Shown: positions 51,103-60,194 of the stretch, piece by piece
How the letters are laid out: each line of letters begins with the position of its first letter
Numbering within the stretch: position 1 is the first letter of the stretch
Source: Flavobacterium nitrogenifigens
GTDB taxonomy: Bacteria > Bacteroidota > Bacteroidia > Flavobacteriales > Flavobacteriaceae
Length of the DNA: 64,000 nucleotides
Assembly (NCBI RefSeq): GCF_003254565.1
Contig: NZ_QJRI01000177.1
Span: forward strand, 216,864 to 280,863
Reading direction: 5' to 3'
Made by a program: the position numbers and the translations under genes
The notes under the pieces: generated by a model
The model's database searches: none
What the model saw: only the letters and a program-made list of their open reading frames with translations
Told to the model about the DNA's origin: nothing

Positions 51103-53226
51103 TTGAGAAAAGACCTTAAAAATATAAAGCTAGAAGTTAAAAGTCAGGAACCCGAAGCTAATTCTAGTTCTAACAACTTTACTACTGCCGAAGGAATCGA
51201 AATTAAAAAAACGTATTCTGAAAAAGATATCGAAGATTTAGATTTTCTTGATTTCGGAGCTGGTTTTGCACCAAATTTACGAGGGCCATACGCAACAATG
51301 TATGTACGCCGTCCGTGGACTATTCGCCAATATGCCGGATTTTCTACCGCAGAAGAAAGCAATGCTTTTTACAGAAAAAATTTAGCTGCGGGCCAAAAGG
51401 GACTTTCCATCGCTTTTGATCTTCCAACGCATCGCGGTTACGATTCTGATCACGAAAGAGTGGTTGGTGATGTTGGAAAAGCTGGAGTTGCCATTGATTC
51501 TGTCGAAGACATGAAAGTGCTTTTCGATCAGATTCCGTTAGACGAAATGTCGGTTTCCATGACCATGAATGGAGCCGTTTTACCTATTATGGCTTTTTAC
51601 ATTGTTGCTGCAGAAGAACAAGGCGTTAGTCCAGAGAAACTGGCAGGAACAATCCAGAATGATATTTTAAAGGAGTTTATGGTTAGAAATACTTATATCT
51701 ACCCTCCAACTCCTTCTATGAAAATAATTGCTGATATTTTTGAATTTACCAGCAAAAAAATGCCAAAATTCAATTCTATCTCTATTTCTGGTTATCACAT
51801 GCAAGAAGCCGGAGCAACAGCTGATATTGAATTAGCTTATACTTTAGCAGATGGTTTAGAATACATCAGAACTGGATTATCTACAGGAATGACCATTGAC
51901 GATTTTGCTCCAAGATTATCTTTCTTTTGGGCAATCGGCATGAATCATTTTATGGAAATAGCTAAAATGAGGGCCGGTCGTATGATTTGGGCAAAACTAT
52001 TACAACAGTTTAATCCGAAAAGCGATAAATCTCTGGCTTTAAGAACACACTGCCAAACCAGCGGATGGAGTTTGACAGAACAAGATCCATTTAACAATGT
52101 GGCGAGAACTTGTATAGAAGCTTCTGCAGCGGTTTTTGGAGGAACACAATCTCTCCATACCAATGCTTTAGACGAAGCAATTGCACTTCCAACAGATTTC
52201 TCCGCTAGAATTGCGAGAAACACGCAAATATTTCTTCAAGAGGAAACCAAAATTACTAAAACGGTAGATCCTTGGGCTGGAAGTTATTATGTTGAAAGTC
52301 TAACCAATGACATCGTAGAAAAGACTTGGAAATTAATTGAAGAAGTAGAAGAATTGGGCGGAATGACCAAAGCCATTGAAGCTGGAATTCCGAAACTTCG
52401 AATTGAAGAGGCTGCCGCAAGAAAACAAGCAAGAATAGACAGCGGGCAAGATATTATTGTCGGCGTAAATAAATATCGTTTAGAAAAAGAAGATCCGTTG
52501 GATATTCTAGATGTGGACAATCAGTTGGTTCGTAAACAGCAAGTCGAACGTCTTGAAGAAATAAAACGAACCAGAGATTCTGAGAAAGTAAATAAGTCAC
52601 TAGAAAAATTAATCCATTGTGCACAGACAGGACAAGGAAACTTACTAGAAAATGCAGTTGAAGCCGCTAGAAACAGAGCAACATTAGGCGAAATCAGTAG
52701 TGCATTGGAAACTGTTTTTGGCCGTTTTAAAGCACAAATTAAATCTTTTAGCGGAGTGTATAGTGCAGCAATAAAAAATGACGAGAATTTTGAAAAAGCA
52801 AAACAACTAGCAGATGTTTTTGCAAAACAAGAAGGAAGACGTCCTAGAATTATGATTGCCAAAATGGGACAAGACGGTCATGACCGAGGTGCAAAAGTGG
52901 TTGCAACAGGCTATGCCGATGTAGGTTTTGATGTTGATATAGGCCCATTATTTCAAACTCCTGCAGAGGCGGCAAAACAAGCTGTTGAGAATGATGTGCA
53001 TATTTTAGGAGTTTCTTCATTGGCAGCAGGGCACAAAACTTTGGTACCACAAGTAATAGAAGAACTAAAAAAACATGGACGCGAAGATATAATGGTAATT
53101 GTAGGCGGTGTTATTCCGTCTCAGGACTATCAATTCTTGTTTGATGCGGGTGCATCAGCCGTTTTTGGACCTGGAACTAAAATAAGTGAAGCGGCTATAA
53201 AAATCTTAGAAGCTCTAATAGATTAA
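51103..53226 (+). CDS. mutB: Methylmalonyl-CoA mutase large subunit
   Basis: The catalytic subunit, 707 residues. The TIM barrel (about 30-550) has PGFAPNLRGPYATMYVRRPWTIRQYAGFS-type substrate sequence, AGQKGLSIAFDLPTHRGYDSD, MNGAVLPIMAFYI and SGYHMQEAGATADIELAY. The cobalamin-binding domain (about 575-707) has KMGQDGHDRGAKV, with the cobalt-ligand histidine near residue 593, and VIVGGVIPSQDY. Initiation is read at a TTG (51103), giving MRKDLKNIKLE as in relatives. MeaB (4506) is the expected partner. Confidence 0.97.
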   Translation: MRKDLKNIKLEVKSQEPEANSSSNNFTTAEGIEIKKTYSEKDIEDLDFLDFGAGFAPNLRGPYATMYVRRPWTIRQYAGFSTAEESNAFYRKNLAAGQKGLSIAFDLPTHRGYDSDHERVVGDVGKAGVAIDSVEDMKVLFDQIPLDEMSVSMTMNGAVLPIMAFYIVAAEEQGVSPEKLAGTIQNDILKEFMVRNTYIYPPTPSMKIIADIFEFTSKKMPKFNSISISGYHMQEAGATADIELAYTLADGLEYIRTGLSTGMTIDDFAPRLSFFWAIGMNHFMEIAKMRAGRMIWAKLLQQFNPKSDKSLALRTHCQTSGWSLTEQDPFNNVARTCIEASAAVFGGTQSLHTNALDEAIALPTDFSARIARNTQIFLQEETKITKTVDPWAGSYYVESLTNDIVEKTWKLIEEVEELGGMTKAIEAGIPKLRIEEAAARKQARIDSGQDIIVGVNKYRLEKEDPLDILDVDNQLVRKQQVERLEEIKRTRDSEKVNKSLEKLIHCAQTGQGNLLENAVEAARNRATLGEISSALETVFGRFKAQIKSFSGVYSAAIKNDENFEKAKQLADVFAKQEGRRPRIMIAKMGQDGHDRGAKVVATGYADVGFDVDIGPLFQTPAEAAKQAVENDVHILGVSSLAAGHKTLVPQVIEELKKHGREDIMVIVGGVIPSQDYQFLFDAGASAVFGPGTKISEAAIKILEALID

Positions 53227-53320
53227 GTTTTACAGTCTCAGTCTCGGTTTTCAGTTATCAATGATGAGAAAAAAGTTGTGGATTGAGATTTACTATACAT
53301 GAAAAAGAATAAAAAATAGA

Positions 53321-53360
53321 AAAAGAGGTTGTTTCACTGATGCGAAACAACCTCTTTCAA
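53321..53360. terminator. Bidirectional terminator after mutB
   Basis: AAAGAGGTTGTTTC and GAAACAACCTCTTTC flank an eight-base loop. It lies 95 bases after mutB and next to the stop of the convergent gene at 53362. Confidence 0.85.
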
Positions 53361-53361
53361 T

Positions 53362-54003
53362 TTAGTCGTTTACTGTTGCGTTACTATCTGCTTCTATAAA
53401 AGAAAGATCGTAACCTGCAAAATCTCTCATGTAGCTTTTCAAGGAAGTCCCGAAAGCATCTCTAAAATGTCTGCTTCCTTTGTTTTTGAAAAAATTCTTT
53501 ACAGAACCTGCACCACCTAAATGCGCTGCCGCTAAAATTCCAGATTCGGTAATTTCGATACCACTGATGACTTTACCTTGATACTTTTCGATTTCGTAAC
53601 GTAAAATCCATTTGTTTTTGGCTAACAAAGCCATAAAAGCTTTTTCTTGTAGAGCAGGATCTTTTAAAAAGGCCTTATTATCATTAATTCCAATTGCTCT
53701 CAAAGCTTTAGAACCAAATTGATATTTACCCATATAACCAAGAGTGTTTACTAATCTGTACTGCCCTTGTGATTCTTTAAAAGCGACTGCTTCTTTAAAT
53801 CCTATTAGACGATTTCCTGTAAATGGGACATTTGCGATTTTAGGATAATCATCTTTTTCTTTTGATGGAAAAATGTATTCTGATCCATCTGTTTTTTCAA
53901 TTAAAAACCAAGGTTTGGTTTCATGGTTAGAGGGAATAAATCCCAAACTTAAAAATGTAATAATAACGACTAAACTCGCATAAAAATACCATTTCTTTAT
54001 CAT
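53362..54003 (-). CDS. Secreted lysozyme-fold (transglycosylase-like) protein
   Basis: A 213-residue protein with a signal peptide or anchor (MIKKWYFYASLVVIITFLSLGF). A lysozyme-like region contains FKEAVAFKESQGQYRLVNTLGYMGKYQFGSKALRAIGI, where E of the FKES segment is the probable catalytic acid, and later ITESGILAAAHLGGAGSVKNFF. The overall sequence resembles proteins annotated as peptidoglycan-binding or lytic enzymes in flavobacteria. A peptidoglycan role is likely, but activity has not been shown. It has its own promoter (54053) and ends at the terminator after mutB. Confidence 0.75.
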   Translation of the reverse strand: MIKKWYFYASLVVIITFLSLGFIPSNHETKPWFLIEKTDGSEYIFPSKEKDDYPKIANVPFTGNRLIGFKEAVAFKESQGQYRLVNTLGYMGKYQFGSKALRAIGINDNKAFLKDPALQEKAFMALLAKNKWILRYEIEKYQGKVISGIEITESGILAAAHLGGAGSVKNFFKNKGSRHFRDAFGTSLKSYMRDFAGYDLSFIEADSNATVND

Positions 54004-54052
54004 AAATTGTTTTTCTTCAAGACGCTGTCACCCTCTTGAAATTTCTACGCTG

Positions 54053-54060
54053 CAAAGATA
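54053..54060 (-). promoter_or_regulatory. Putative -7 element TATCTTTG for the lysozyme-fold gene
   Basis: A full TAnnTTTG match, 50 bases before the ATG at 54003. Confidence 0.5.
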
Positions 54061-54432
54061 AGCTATTTTAAAAATATGCTAAAAATCAACAGATTAGCGT
54101 TTTTTACGTAAAAACGTAAATCACTTTAATCCCAGTTATCATAATGGTTTCCGAAAGATTTGAAGCTTATTTTTTTGACCCTAAAAACTGAAATATGGAG
54201 TCAAAAAAAATCGCTTTTTATATAAATTTTAAGCAAATTTCATTAAAAAGAAGGTTTTTTCCTACAATAAACTCATGGATTTTTATACAAATCTTGAAAG
54301 TCACTTTTCGAATTTTATAAAATTCAAGATTAAAAAATGTTTATTTTTTTATTACTTCAACCTAAAAAATATCCAAAATCATAATTTCACAATTTTTCAA
54401 TTCTAGAAGTATTTTTACATCAAAAACAACAA
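54061..54432. other. AT-rich gap, little recognised
   Basis: Between the promoter at 54053 and the mltG terminator I see only a 14-bp palindrome TTTTTACGTAAAAA at 54101-54114 and AT-rich sequence. No gene is supported. Confidence 0.4.
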
Positions 54433-54475
54433 CAAAAAAACCGAAGTAAAATTTACTTCGGTTCTTAATATTTTA
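54433..54475 (-). terminator. Terminator after mltG
   Basis: ACCGAAGTAAA and TTTACTTCGGT pair; the minus strand continues with a T run. It lies 15 bases past the mltG stop. Confidence 0.85.
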
Positions 54476-54489
54476 ATGGATAAATAAAA

Positions 54490-55530
54490 TTATCTAGTTA
54501 CCCCTTGACTTGCTATCCAATCAGAATATTTTTTTGCATTTACATTATGTTCTGCTAATGTCGCCGCAAATTCATGATATCCGAAACGATCAACACTTGC
54601 GCAGAAATAGATATAATCGTTCTTCTCTGGATTTAAAACCGCTTCAAGAGCTGTAATATCAGGCATTGCGATTGGTCCTGGCGGAAGTCCTTTATTCACA
54701 TAAGTATTATATGGAGATCTCATTACCAAATCATTATAAAAAACTCTTTTTATAACTTGATCAAAATCGTTATCTCTTAATTTTAAAGCATAAATAACGG
54801 TTGGATCTGCTTGCAATGGCATTTCTAAACGTAAACGGTTTAAATAAACTCCTGCAATTCGAGGTCTTTCATCTTTTTTAACTGATTCTTTATGAACGAT
54901 TGATGCTAAAATTGTTGCCTGTACAGGTGTTAAACCTTGTGCTTTTGCTTTTGCGATTCTATCAGCTGTCCAGAAATTATGATATTCTTTAATCATTTTA
55001 TCACGGAACTTTTCTGCCGATGTATTCCAATAAATCTCATAAGTATTTGGAATAAACATTGCAAAAACGTTTTCTTCGTTAAATCCGTTTGCAGCTAAAA
55101 ATGTAGAATCTTTGATAGCTTTCAATAATGATAAACTGTCAGCCTCAATTTCTTTTCCAATTCTTCCTGCAAAATTCTCTAAACGTTCTTGATTATTAAA
55201 AACCAACTTAACTGGAATATTAGAACGCATTGCACGAACTAAGTCGATATTGTTCATGTCTTTCTTTAAAAGAAAACGACCTGATTTTACGTTTTCCGGA
55301 TAATCTCTTTTTTCGGCAACCATTTCAAAGTTGTCAAAATTCTTGATATAAGGTGCTAATATCTTTTTTACATCAGCATAATTAGCGTCTGTCGGCACAT
55401 AAACGTATACCTCTTTTTCTTCAAATTTAGTATTAGAACTAAATATTTTACTGATTAATATAAAACCATAAATCAATAAAACTGAAATTATGGCTACGGC
55501 ACTTATTGTGATTATTTTTTTTAGACTCAA
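54490..55530 (-). CDS. mltG: Endolytic transglycosylase MltG
   Basis: A 346-residue inner-membrane enzyme that cuts nascent glycan strands. It has an N-terminal helix (IITISAVAIISVLLIYGFIL), a LysM-like part, and the YceG signature: IPNTYEIYWNTSAEKF, LASIVHKESVKKDERPRIAGVYLNRL with the catalytic glutamate (near residue 217), LQADPTVIYAL, SPYNTYVNKGLPPGPIAMP and YFCASVDRFGYHEFAATLAEHN. Starts with MSLKKI. It lies 10 bases after the acetyltransferase gene (55541) in transcription order and shares its transcript. Confidence 0.96.
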   Translation of the reverse strand: MSLKKIITISAVAIISVLLIYGFILISKIFSSNTKFEEKEVYVYVPTDANYADVKKILAPYIKNFDNFEMVAEKRDYPENVKSGRFLLKKDMNNIDLVRAMRSNIPVKLVFNNQERLENFAGRIGKEIEADSLSLLKAIKDSTFLAANGFNEENVFAMFIPNTYEIYWNTSAEKFRDKMIKEYHNFWTADRIAKAKAQGLTPVQATILASIVHKESVKKDERPRIAGVYLNRLRLEMPLQADPTVIYALKLRDNDFDQVIKRVFYNDLVMRSPYNTYVNKGLPPGPIAMPDITALEAVLNPEKNDYIYFCASVDRFGYHEFAATLAEHNVNAKKYSDWIASQGVTR

Positions 55531-55540
55531 AGCTTAAAAT

Positions 55541-56074
55541 TTAAATTTGTTTGTTAATTAACTGAAAAATTGCTTCATCATGATAGTGGTTATGATACAA
55601 AATCCAGTCTTTTTTTATTCCGATTTTCTTGAAACCAAATTTAGTAAAAAGTGCAATACTCGCTACATTTTGCACGCCAATATTTGCATATAATTGATGG
55701 AGGTTTAAGTTAGTAAAAGAATATTTAATTAAAAGCTCTAAAGCCTCAGAACCAATGTTTTTCCTTTGATTTTCTTCTTTCTGAATGACAATGCCAATCC
55801 CTGCCCTATTATTTCTAGGATCAAATTCAAACAAATCAATCAATCCGATAGCAGGAAAATCTTCATCCTGACAAATCGCCAAACGAAGCTGTTTTGCCTC
55901 ATAAATATCCTGATGGGCATTCTCTAAATATTGTTTAATCAAAAAACGGCTATAAGGAGTTTGCGTATTGCTAACTTCCCAGATATTCTCATCATTTTCT
56001 ATAGAATAGATAAACTCTAAATCTTGAGGTTCAAGTGCCCGCAAATAAATTGAATCTCCTTTTAATGTTATCAT
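55541..56074 (-). CDS. GNAT family N-acetyltransferase
   Basis: A 177-residue acetyltransferase. It opens LKGDSIYLRALEPQDLEFIYSIEND, has LIDLFEFDPRNNRAGIGIVI, the acetyl-CoA region QRKNIGSEALELLIKYSF and a C-terminal NLHQLYANIGVQNVASIALFTKFGF. This is the SpeG/RimJ style. Its substrate is unknown; the linked mltG and dapF genes suggest a cell-wall precursor context, though that is only position. It lies 62 bases after dapF. Confidence 0.88.
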   Translation of the reverse strand: MITLKGDSIYLRALEPQDLEFIYSIENDENIWEVSNTQTPYSRFLIKQYLENAHQDIYEAKQLRLAICQDEDFPAIGLIDLFEFDPRNNRAGIGIVIQKEENQRKNIGSEALELLIKYSFTNLNLHQLYANIGVQNVASIALFTKFGFKKIGIKKDWILYHNHYHDEAIFQLINKQI

Positions 56075-56136
56075 TTCGATATTTTAGATTTTAGATCTCG
56101 ATTGGAATTTGGATTTTAAATTTTTGGGATTTAACA

Positions 56137-56919
56137 TTAAATCTCAATTGTTCCTTTGAATACGAATTTGGCCGGACCAGTCAGGAATACATTTGTATAA
56201 CCATCATTATCTTTATCAAAAGAAACCACCAATTTTCCTCCTTCAACATTTAAGTTTATCGAAGTTTTATCTGTTTCTCCAATTGCATTCATGGCGATCG
56301 CAACCGCTGTAGCTCCAGTTCCGCAAGCAAGAGTTTCGTCTTCAACACCTCTTTCGTAGGTTCTTAAAGAAAAAGTATCATTATCTACTTTTTTTACAAA
56401 GTTGACATTGCTACCTTTTTCTCCATATAATTCACCGTAACGAATTGCAGCTCCGTTTTCTTTTACGTTATAATGCTCCAAATCATCTACAATTTGAACA
56501 TGATGCGGTGAACCTGTATTTAGGAAAGTATAAGAATCTTTTTTCTGAATTTCGTTTACATCGATCATTTGTAAAGAAACAATTGAATCGGCATTTACAG
56601 AAGCGTGATGCAATCCATCGGTTGCGATAAAAGTTGTTTTGTCATCAATTACTCCCAATTGATTAGCAAAAGCAACAAGACAACGACCGCCGTTTCCGCA
56701 CATCGAACTTTGATTTCCATCAGAGTTATAATACACCATTCTAAAGTCAGTTTCAGAATCATTTTCTAAAAGAATTAATCCGTCTGCTCCGATTCCGAAA
56801 CGTCTGTCACACAGACGTTCAATAAGTTTTACATCGTCTTTTGGAAAGAAATTGGAACGGTTATCAATCATTACAAAATCGTTTCCGGTACCTTGATATT
56901 TATAAAATTCTATTTGCAT
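56137..56919 (-). CDS. dapF: Diaminopimelate epimerase
   Basis: A 260-residue enzyme that makes meso-diaminopimelate for peptidoglycan and lysine. Both catalytic cysteines are present, in SSMCGNGGRCLVAFA (near residue 73) and ETLACGTGATAVA (near residue 199), with YKYQGTGNDFVMIDNR at the N-terminus and the conserved NTGSPHHV. It heads a three-gene unit dapF-GNAT-mltG. A consensus promoter lies at 56939. Confidence 0.97.
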   Translation of the reverse strand: MQIEFYKYQGTGNDFVMIDNRSNFFPKDDVKLIERLCDRRFGIGADGLILLENDSETDFRMVYYNSDGNQSSMCGNGGRCLVAFANQLGVIDDKTTFIATDGLHHASVNADSIVSLQMIDVNEIQKKDSYTFLNTGSPHHVQIVDDLEHYNVKENGAAIRYGELYGEKGSNVNFVKKVDNDTFSLRTYERGVEDETLACGTGATAVAIAMNAIGETDKTSINLNVEGGKLVVSFDKDNDGYTNVFLTGPAKFVFKGTIEI

Positions 56920-56938
56920 TTTTTAGTTGTTAGAAATA

Positions 56939-56946
56939 CAAAAGTA
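56939..56946 (-). promoter_or_regulatory. Putative -7 element TACTTTTG for dapF
   Basis: A full TAnnTTTG match on the minus strand, 20 bases before the ATG at 56919. Confidence 0.5.
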
Positions 56947-57079
56947 CGAACTATTAATTAATGAAATGTTAATCATTGTTAAAGAGAGTTAAACCATTTT
57001 TCCAAATAATTTTTTGAAGTATTTTTACGTTAAATATTAAAAACATAAATTTCTAATAACTTAAATTATAAATTCTAAC

Positions 57080-58480
57080 ATGAAAAGATTTTCAGCCTTA
57101 TTTTTAGTGTCATTATTAAGTGGTGCTATTACTCTTGGTGCTTACAAGTTATTATTTGAAAGCAACAATTCTTTTTTTGGAAAAGGAAATTCTGTTGTAA
57201 CTCTTGCCCCTAACTCTTATGGAAAAAATGTTGGTTTAGGTGCCGAAATACTAGATTTTACCGAAGCCGCAGACAAAACCGTTCACACTGTTGTTCACGT
57301 AAAAAATGTTTCGAGGAGAACTGTAAGCAATCCAATGCTTGAGTTTTTCTACGGGTACGGCGGACAGCAACAGCAAGAACAAGTAGGAACTGGTTCTGGT
57401 GTAATTATTTCTGAAGACGGATACATTGTGACTAATAATCACGTAATTAAAGACGCTACAGAAATCGAAATTACTTTAAACAATAAAAAATCATACAAAG
57501 CGAAGCTAATTGGTACTGACTCAAAAATGGACATTGCCCTTTTAAAAATCAATGCTGATGAGAAACTTCCTTATACTGCTTTCGCTAATTCAGATAATGT
57601 AAAAGTTGGAGAATGGGTATTGGCAGTTGGAAATCCTTACAACTTAACTTCTACTGTAACTGCTGGAATAGTTTCTGCGAAAGCTAGAAATTTAGACCAA
57701 AGCGGAATCCAATCTTTCATACAAACTGATGCTGCCGTAAACCCAGGCAATAGCGGTGGAGCGTTGGTAAATGCAAGAGGAGAATTAATCGGAATTAACA
57801 CTATGATTTCTTCTATGACAGGTTCTTATGTTGGATATTCTTTTGCTGTTCCTTCTAATATTGCCCGAAAAATTATTGAGGATATTATGGAATACGGTAA
57901 TGTTCAAAGAGGTATTCTTGGGGTTGAAGGAGGCGAATTGAATGCTACAGCTTCTAAAGAATTGGGAGTAACAGAAACGCAAGGATTTTATATTAATAGA
58001 GTTTCTAAAAACTCAGGCGCAGAAAAAGCTGGTTTAACTAAAGGTGATATTATCGTAAAATTGGATGATCAAAACATCGCTACTTATGCAGATCTATCAG
58101 GTTACATCAATACAAAACGTCCAAACGATGTTGTAAAAGTAACTTATATTAAAGAAGGAAAAACGAAAACTGTTCCTGTAACTTTAAGTAAAAATGAGTT
58201 TTACAGCGCTGAATTTAAAGGAATTGAATTAGAAAACATCGATGCAGCTGACAAGAAAAAATTCAGAATTGATTATGGTGTTAAAATTAAAAACATCAGC
58301 AATGAGAATTTAATGCAATATCAAAACGAATTACTAGGAAATATTATTCTTAGCATTGATAATGTAAAAGCAACAAACGTTGAAACTGTTTCTAAACTTT
58401 TAAGTAAAAAAGACGAAGGACAAAGCGTTCGAATTGAAATGATCAACAGAAATGGAGAGATTTTCAGAATAATTATTTAA
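57080..58480 (+). CDS. HtrA/Deg-type periplasmic serine protease
   Basis: A 466-residue protease. After a membrane anchor or signal (FSALFLVSLLSGAITLGAYKLLF), the trypsin-like domain has the catalytic triad: H in IVTNNHVIKDA (near residue 120), D in KMDIALLKI (near 150) and S in NPGNSGGALVN (near 225). Two PDZ-like regions follow (VSKNSGAEKAGLTKGDIIVKLDDQNI and KKDEGQSVRIEM). It digests or refolds damaged envelope proteins. The next gap has a word-type inverted repeat and a terminator. Confidence 0.94.
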   Translation: MKRFSALFLVSLLSGAITLGAYKLLFESNNSFFGKGNSVVTLAPNSYGKNVGLGAEILDFTEAADKTVHTVVHVKNVSRRTVSNPMLEFFYGYGGQQQQEQVGTGSGVIISEDGYIVTNNHVIKDATEIEITLNNKKSYKAKLIGTDSKMDIALLKINADEKLPYTAFANSDNVKVGEWVLAVGNPYNLTSTVTAGIVSAKARNLDQSGIQSFIQTDAAVNPGNSGGALVNARGELIGINTMISSMTGSYVGYSFAVPSNIARKIIEDIMEYGNVQRGILGVEGGELNATASKELGVTETQGFYINRVSKNSGAEKAGLTKGDIIVKLDDQNIATYADLSGYINTKRPNDVVKVTYIKEGKTKTVPVTLSKNEFYSAEFKGIELENIDAADKKKFRIDYGVKIKNISNENLMQYQNELLGNIILSIDNVKATNVETVSKLLSKKDEGQSVRIEMINRNGEIFRIII

Positions 58481-58538
58481 GTCGCAGTTTTCAGTCACAG
58501 TTTTCAGTTACTAAAAACTGTAAACTGTGACTGCGACT
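58480..58538. repeat. Inverted repeat AGTCGCAGT/ACTGCGACT after the protease gene
   Basis: The same layout as at 26287: outer AGTCGCAGT and ACTGCGACT, inner ACAGTTTTCAGT words. It overlaps the last base of the stop codon. Confidence 0.75.
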
Positions 58539-58549
58539 GAAAACTTCAA

Positions 58550-58586
58550 AAATAGCCATCTTAATAAAATAAGGTGGCTTTTTTAT
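58550..58586 (+). terminator. Terminator after the HtrA gene
   Basis: AGCCATCTTA pairs with TAAGGTGGCT (one G-T pair) followed by a T run. Confidence 0.8.
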
Positions 58587-58633
58587 TTTCAAAAATAAAT
58601 GCTAAAATAGTTTACGAAATCGATTGAAATAGA

Positions 58634-58641
58634 TACTTTTG
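58634..58641 (+). promoter_or_regulatory. Putative -7 element TACTTTTG for the GAPDH gene
   Basis: A full TAnnTTTG match, 40 bases before the ATG at 58682. Confidence 0.5.
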
Positions 58642-58681
58642 CGCAAAATTTTAAAATAGTGAGCATTTTATTTTTTCAATT

Positions 58682-60130
58682 ATGAGTAACAAATCATTGT
58701 ACCAAAAAGAGGTATCATTACAAGTCGACCGAAGAAAAGCCGGTGTAGAATTAATTAAAGTCATAAGCGATTTATGGTATGACAAGTCAATCGAAATGGT
58801 CTTATTCAAGAATCAATTATTGGATAAAAACGTCAGCGATATTATCAATCTTCACCAATATGCTGGTGAATTCGTAGGCAAACCAATCACCATTTTTGAT
58901 TCGGTTGAAATCGCAAAAGTCGTTTTATCTTTAGATCTTCCACCAGCAAAAATAGATTTAGGAAAACTAACTTATGAATATCGTTTAGAAGATGAAAAAT
59001 ATCCTGATGCGAGATATTTTGTTATTGAAAAATTGAAAAAGGCAAAATCTTCAAAAGAAATCAAACCAAAAGATATTGTTTTGTATGGCTTCGGAAGAAT
59101 TGGACGTTTATTGGCGAGAGAACTAATGTCTAAAACTGGAAAAGGAGATCAATTGCGCCTGAGAGCAATTGTAACCCGTGATAAAAATGAAGCAACAAGT
59201 TTAGAGAAACGAGCTTCTCTATTGCGATATGACTCAATTCATGGAGATTTTCAAGGCTCTGTAATAGCCGATCCAAAAAACAATGCCTTAATTATAAACG
59301 GAACAACCGTTCATATCATTACTGCCAATTCTCCAGAAGAAATTGATTACACTACATACGGAATTAATGATGCTTTGGTAATTGATAATACTGGAGCGTT
59401 TACTACTGAAGAAGCATTAAAAAGACATTTAACATCAAATGGAGCGAGTAAAGTTTTATTAACTGCTCCTGGAAAAGGTGTCCCGAATATTGTACATGGT
59501 GTAAATCATAATGAATTTAATCCAGATGAAGTAAATATTTTCTCTGCCGCATCTTGCACAACAAATGCGATTACTCCAATTTTAAAAGTGGTTGAAGAAA
59601 CTCTTGGTGTTGTAAAAGGGCATTTAGAGACCATTCATGCTTACACCAACGACCAAAATCTGGTTGATAATATGCATAGAAAATACCGTCGAGGTAGAGC
59701 AGCAGCTTTGAATATGGTTATTACCGAAACTGGCGCAGGAAGTGCTGTGGCAAAAGCTTTGCCAACATTGGAAGGCAAATTAACATCAAATGCGATTCGT
59801 GTTCCTGTTCCTAATGGATCTCTTGTTGTTTTAAATTTAGAAGTTAAAAAAGCCACATCAATTACCGCAATCAATAAAATCATGAAGAAATATGCTCTTG
59901 AAGGAGAACTGGTAGAGCAAATCAAATATTCTTTGAATAACGAATTGGTTTCGTCTGACATAGTTGGAACTTCTGCTCCATCTATTTATGACAGCAATGC
60001 TACAATTGTTTCAAAGGATGGAAAAAATATAGTGCTATATATTTGGTATGACAATGAATATGGATATAGTCATCAAGTTATTCGTTTAGCAAAATATATT
60101 GCCAAAGTAAGACGTTATACTTATTATTAA
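58682..60130 (+). CDS. Glyceraldehyde-3-phosphate dehydrogenase with N-terminal extension
   Basis: A 482-residue enzyme, much longer than the typical 335. The first 130 residues (MSNKSLYQKEVSLQVDRRKAGVELIKVI to about KSSKEIKPKDI) are an extra helical domain found in Bacteroidota GAPDH proteins. Then a Rossmann fold (VLYGFGRIGRLLARELM), DNTGAFTTEE, the catalytic cysteine in SAASCTTNAITPIL (near residue 292) with AGSAVAKALPTLEGKLTSNAIRVPVPNGSL and DNEYGYSHQV follow. The N-terminal part has no clear function from sequence. It is convergent with lrp. Confidence 0.93.
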   Translation: MSNKSLYQKEVSLQVDRRKAGVELIKVISDLWYDKSIEMVLFKNQLLDKNVSDIINLHQYAGEFVGKPITIFDSVEIAKVVLSLDLPPAKIDLGKLTYEYRLEDEKYPDARYFVIEKLKKAKSSKEIKPKDIVLYGFGRIGRLLARELMSKTGKGDQLRLRAIVTRDKNEATSLEKRASLLRYDSIHGDFQGSVIADPKNNALIINGTTVHIITANSPEEIDYTTYGINDALVIDNTGAFTTEEALKRHLTSNGASKVLLTAPGKGVPNIVHGVNHNEFNPDEVNIFSAASCTTNAITPILKVVEETLGVVKGHLETIHAYTNDQNLVDNMHRKYRRGRAAALNMVITETGAGSAVAKALPTLEGKLTSNAIRVPVPNGSLVVLNLEVKKATSITAINKIMKKYALEGELVEQIKYSLNNELVSSDIVGTSAPSIYDSNATIVSKDGKNIVLYIWYDNEYGYSHQVIRLAKYIAKVRRYTYY

Positions 60131-60155
60131 TTCAACCAAACTAACTTTTTTTCTT

Positions 60156-60187
60156 AAAACCATCAATATTTTCTTGATGGTTTTTTG
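60156..60187. terminator. Bidirectional terminator between GAPDH and lrp
   Basis: AAAACCATCAA and TTGATGGTTTT pair, with A/T tracts either side, 26 bases after the GAPDH stop. Confidence 0.85.
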
Positions 60188-60194
60188 TTTTAAT

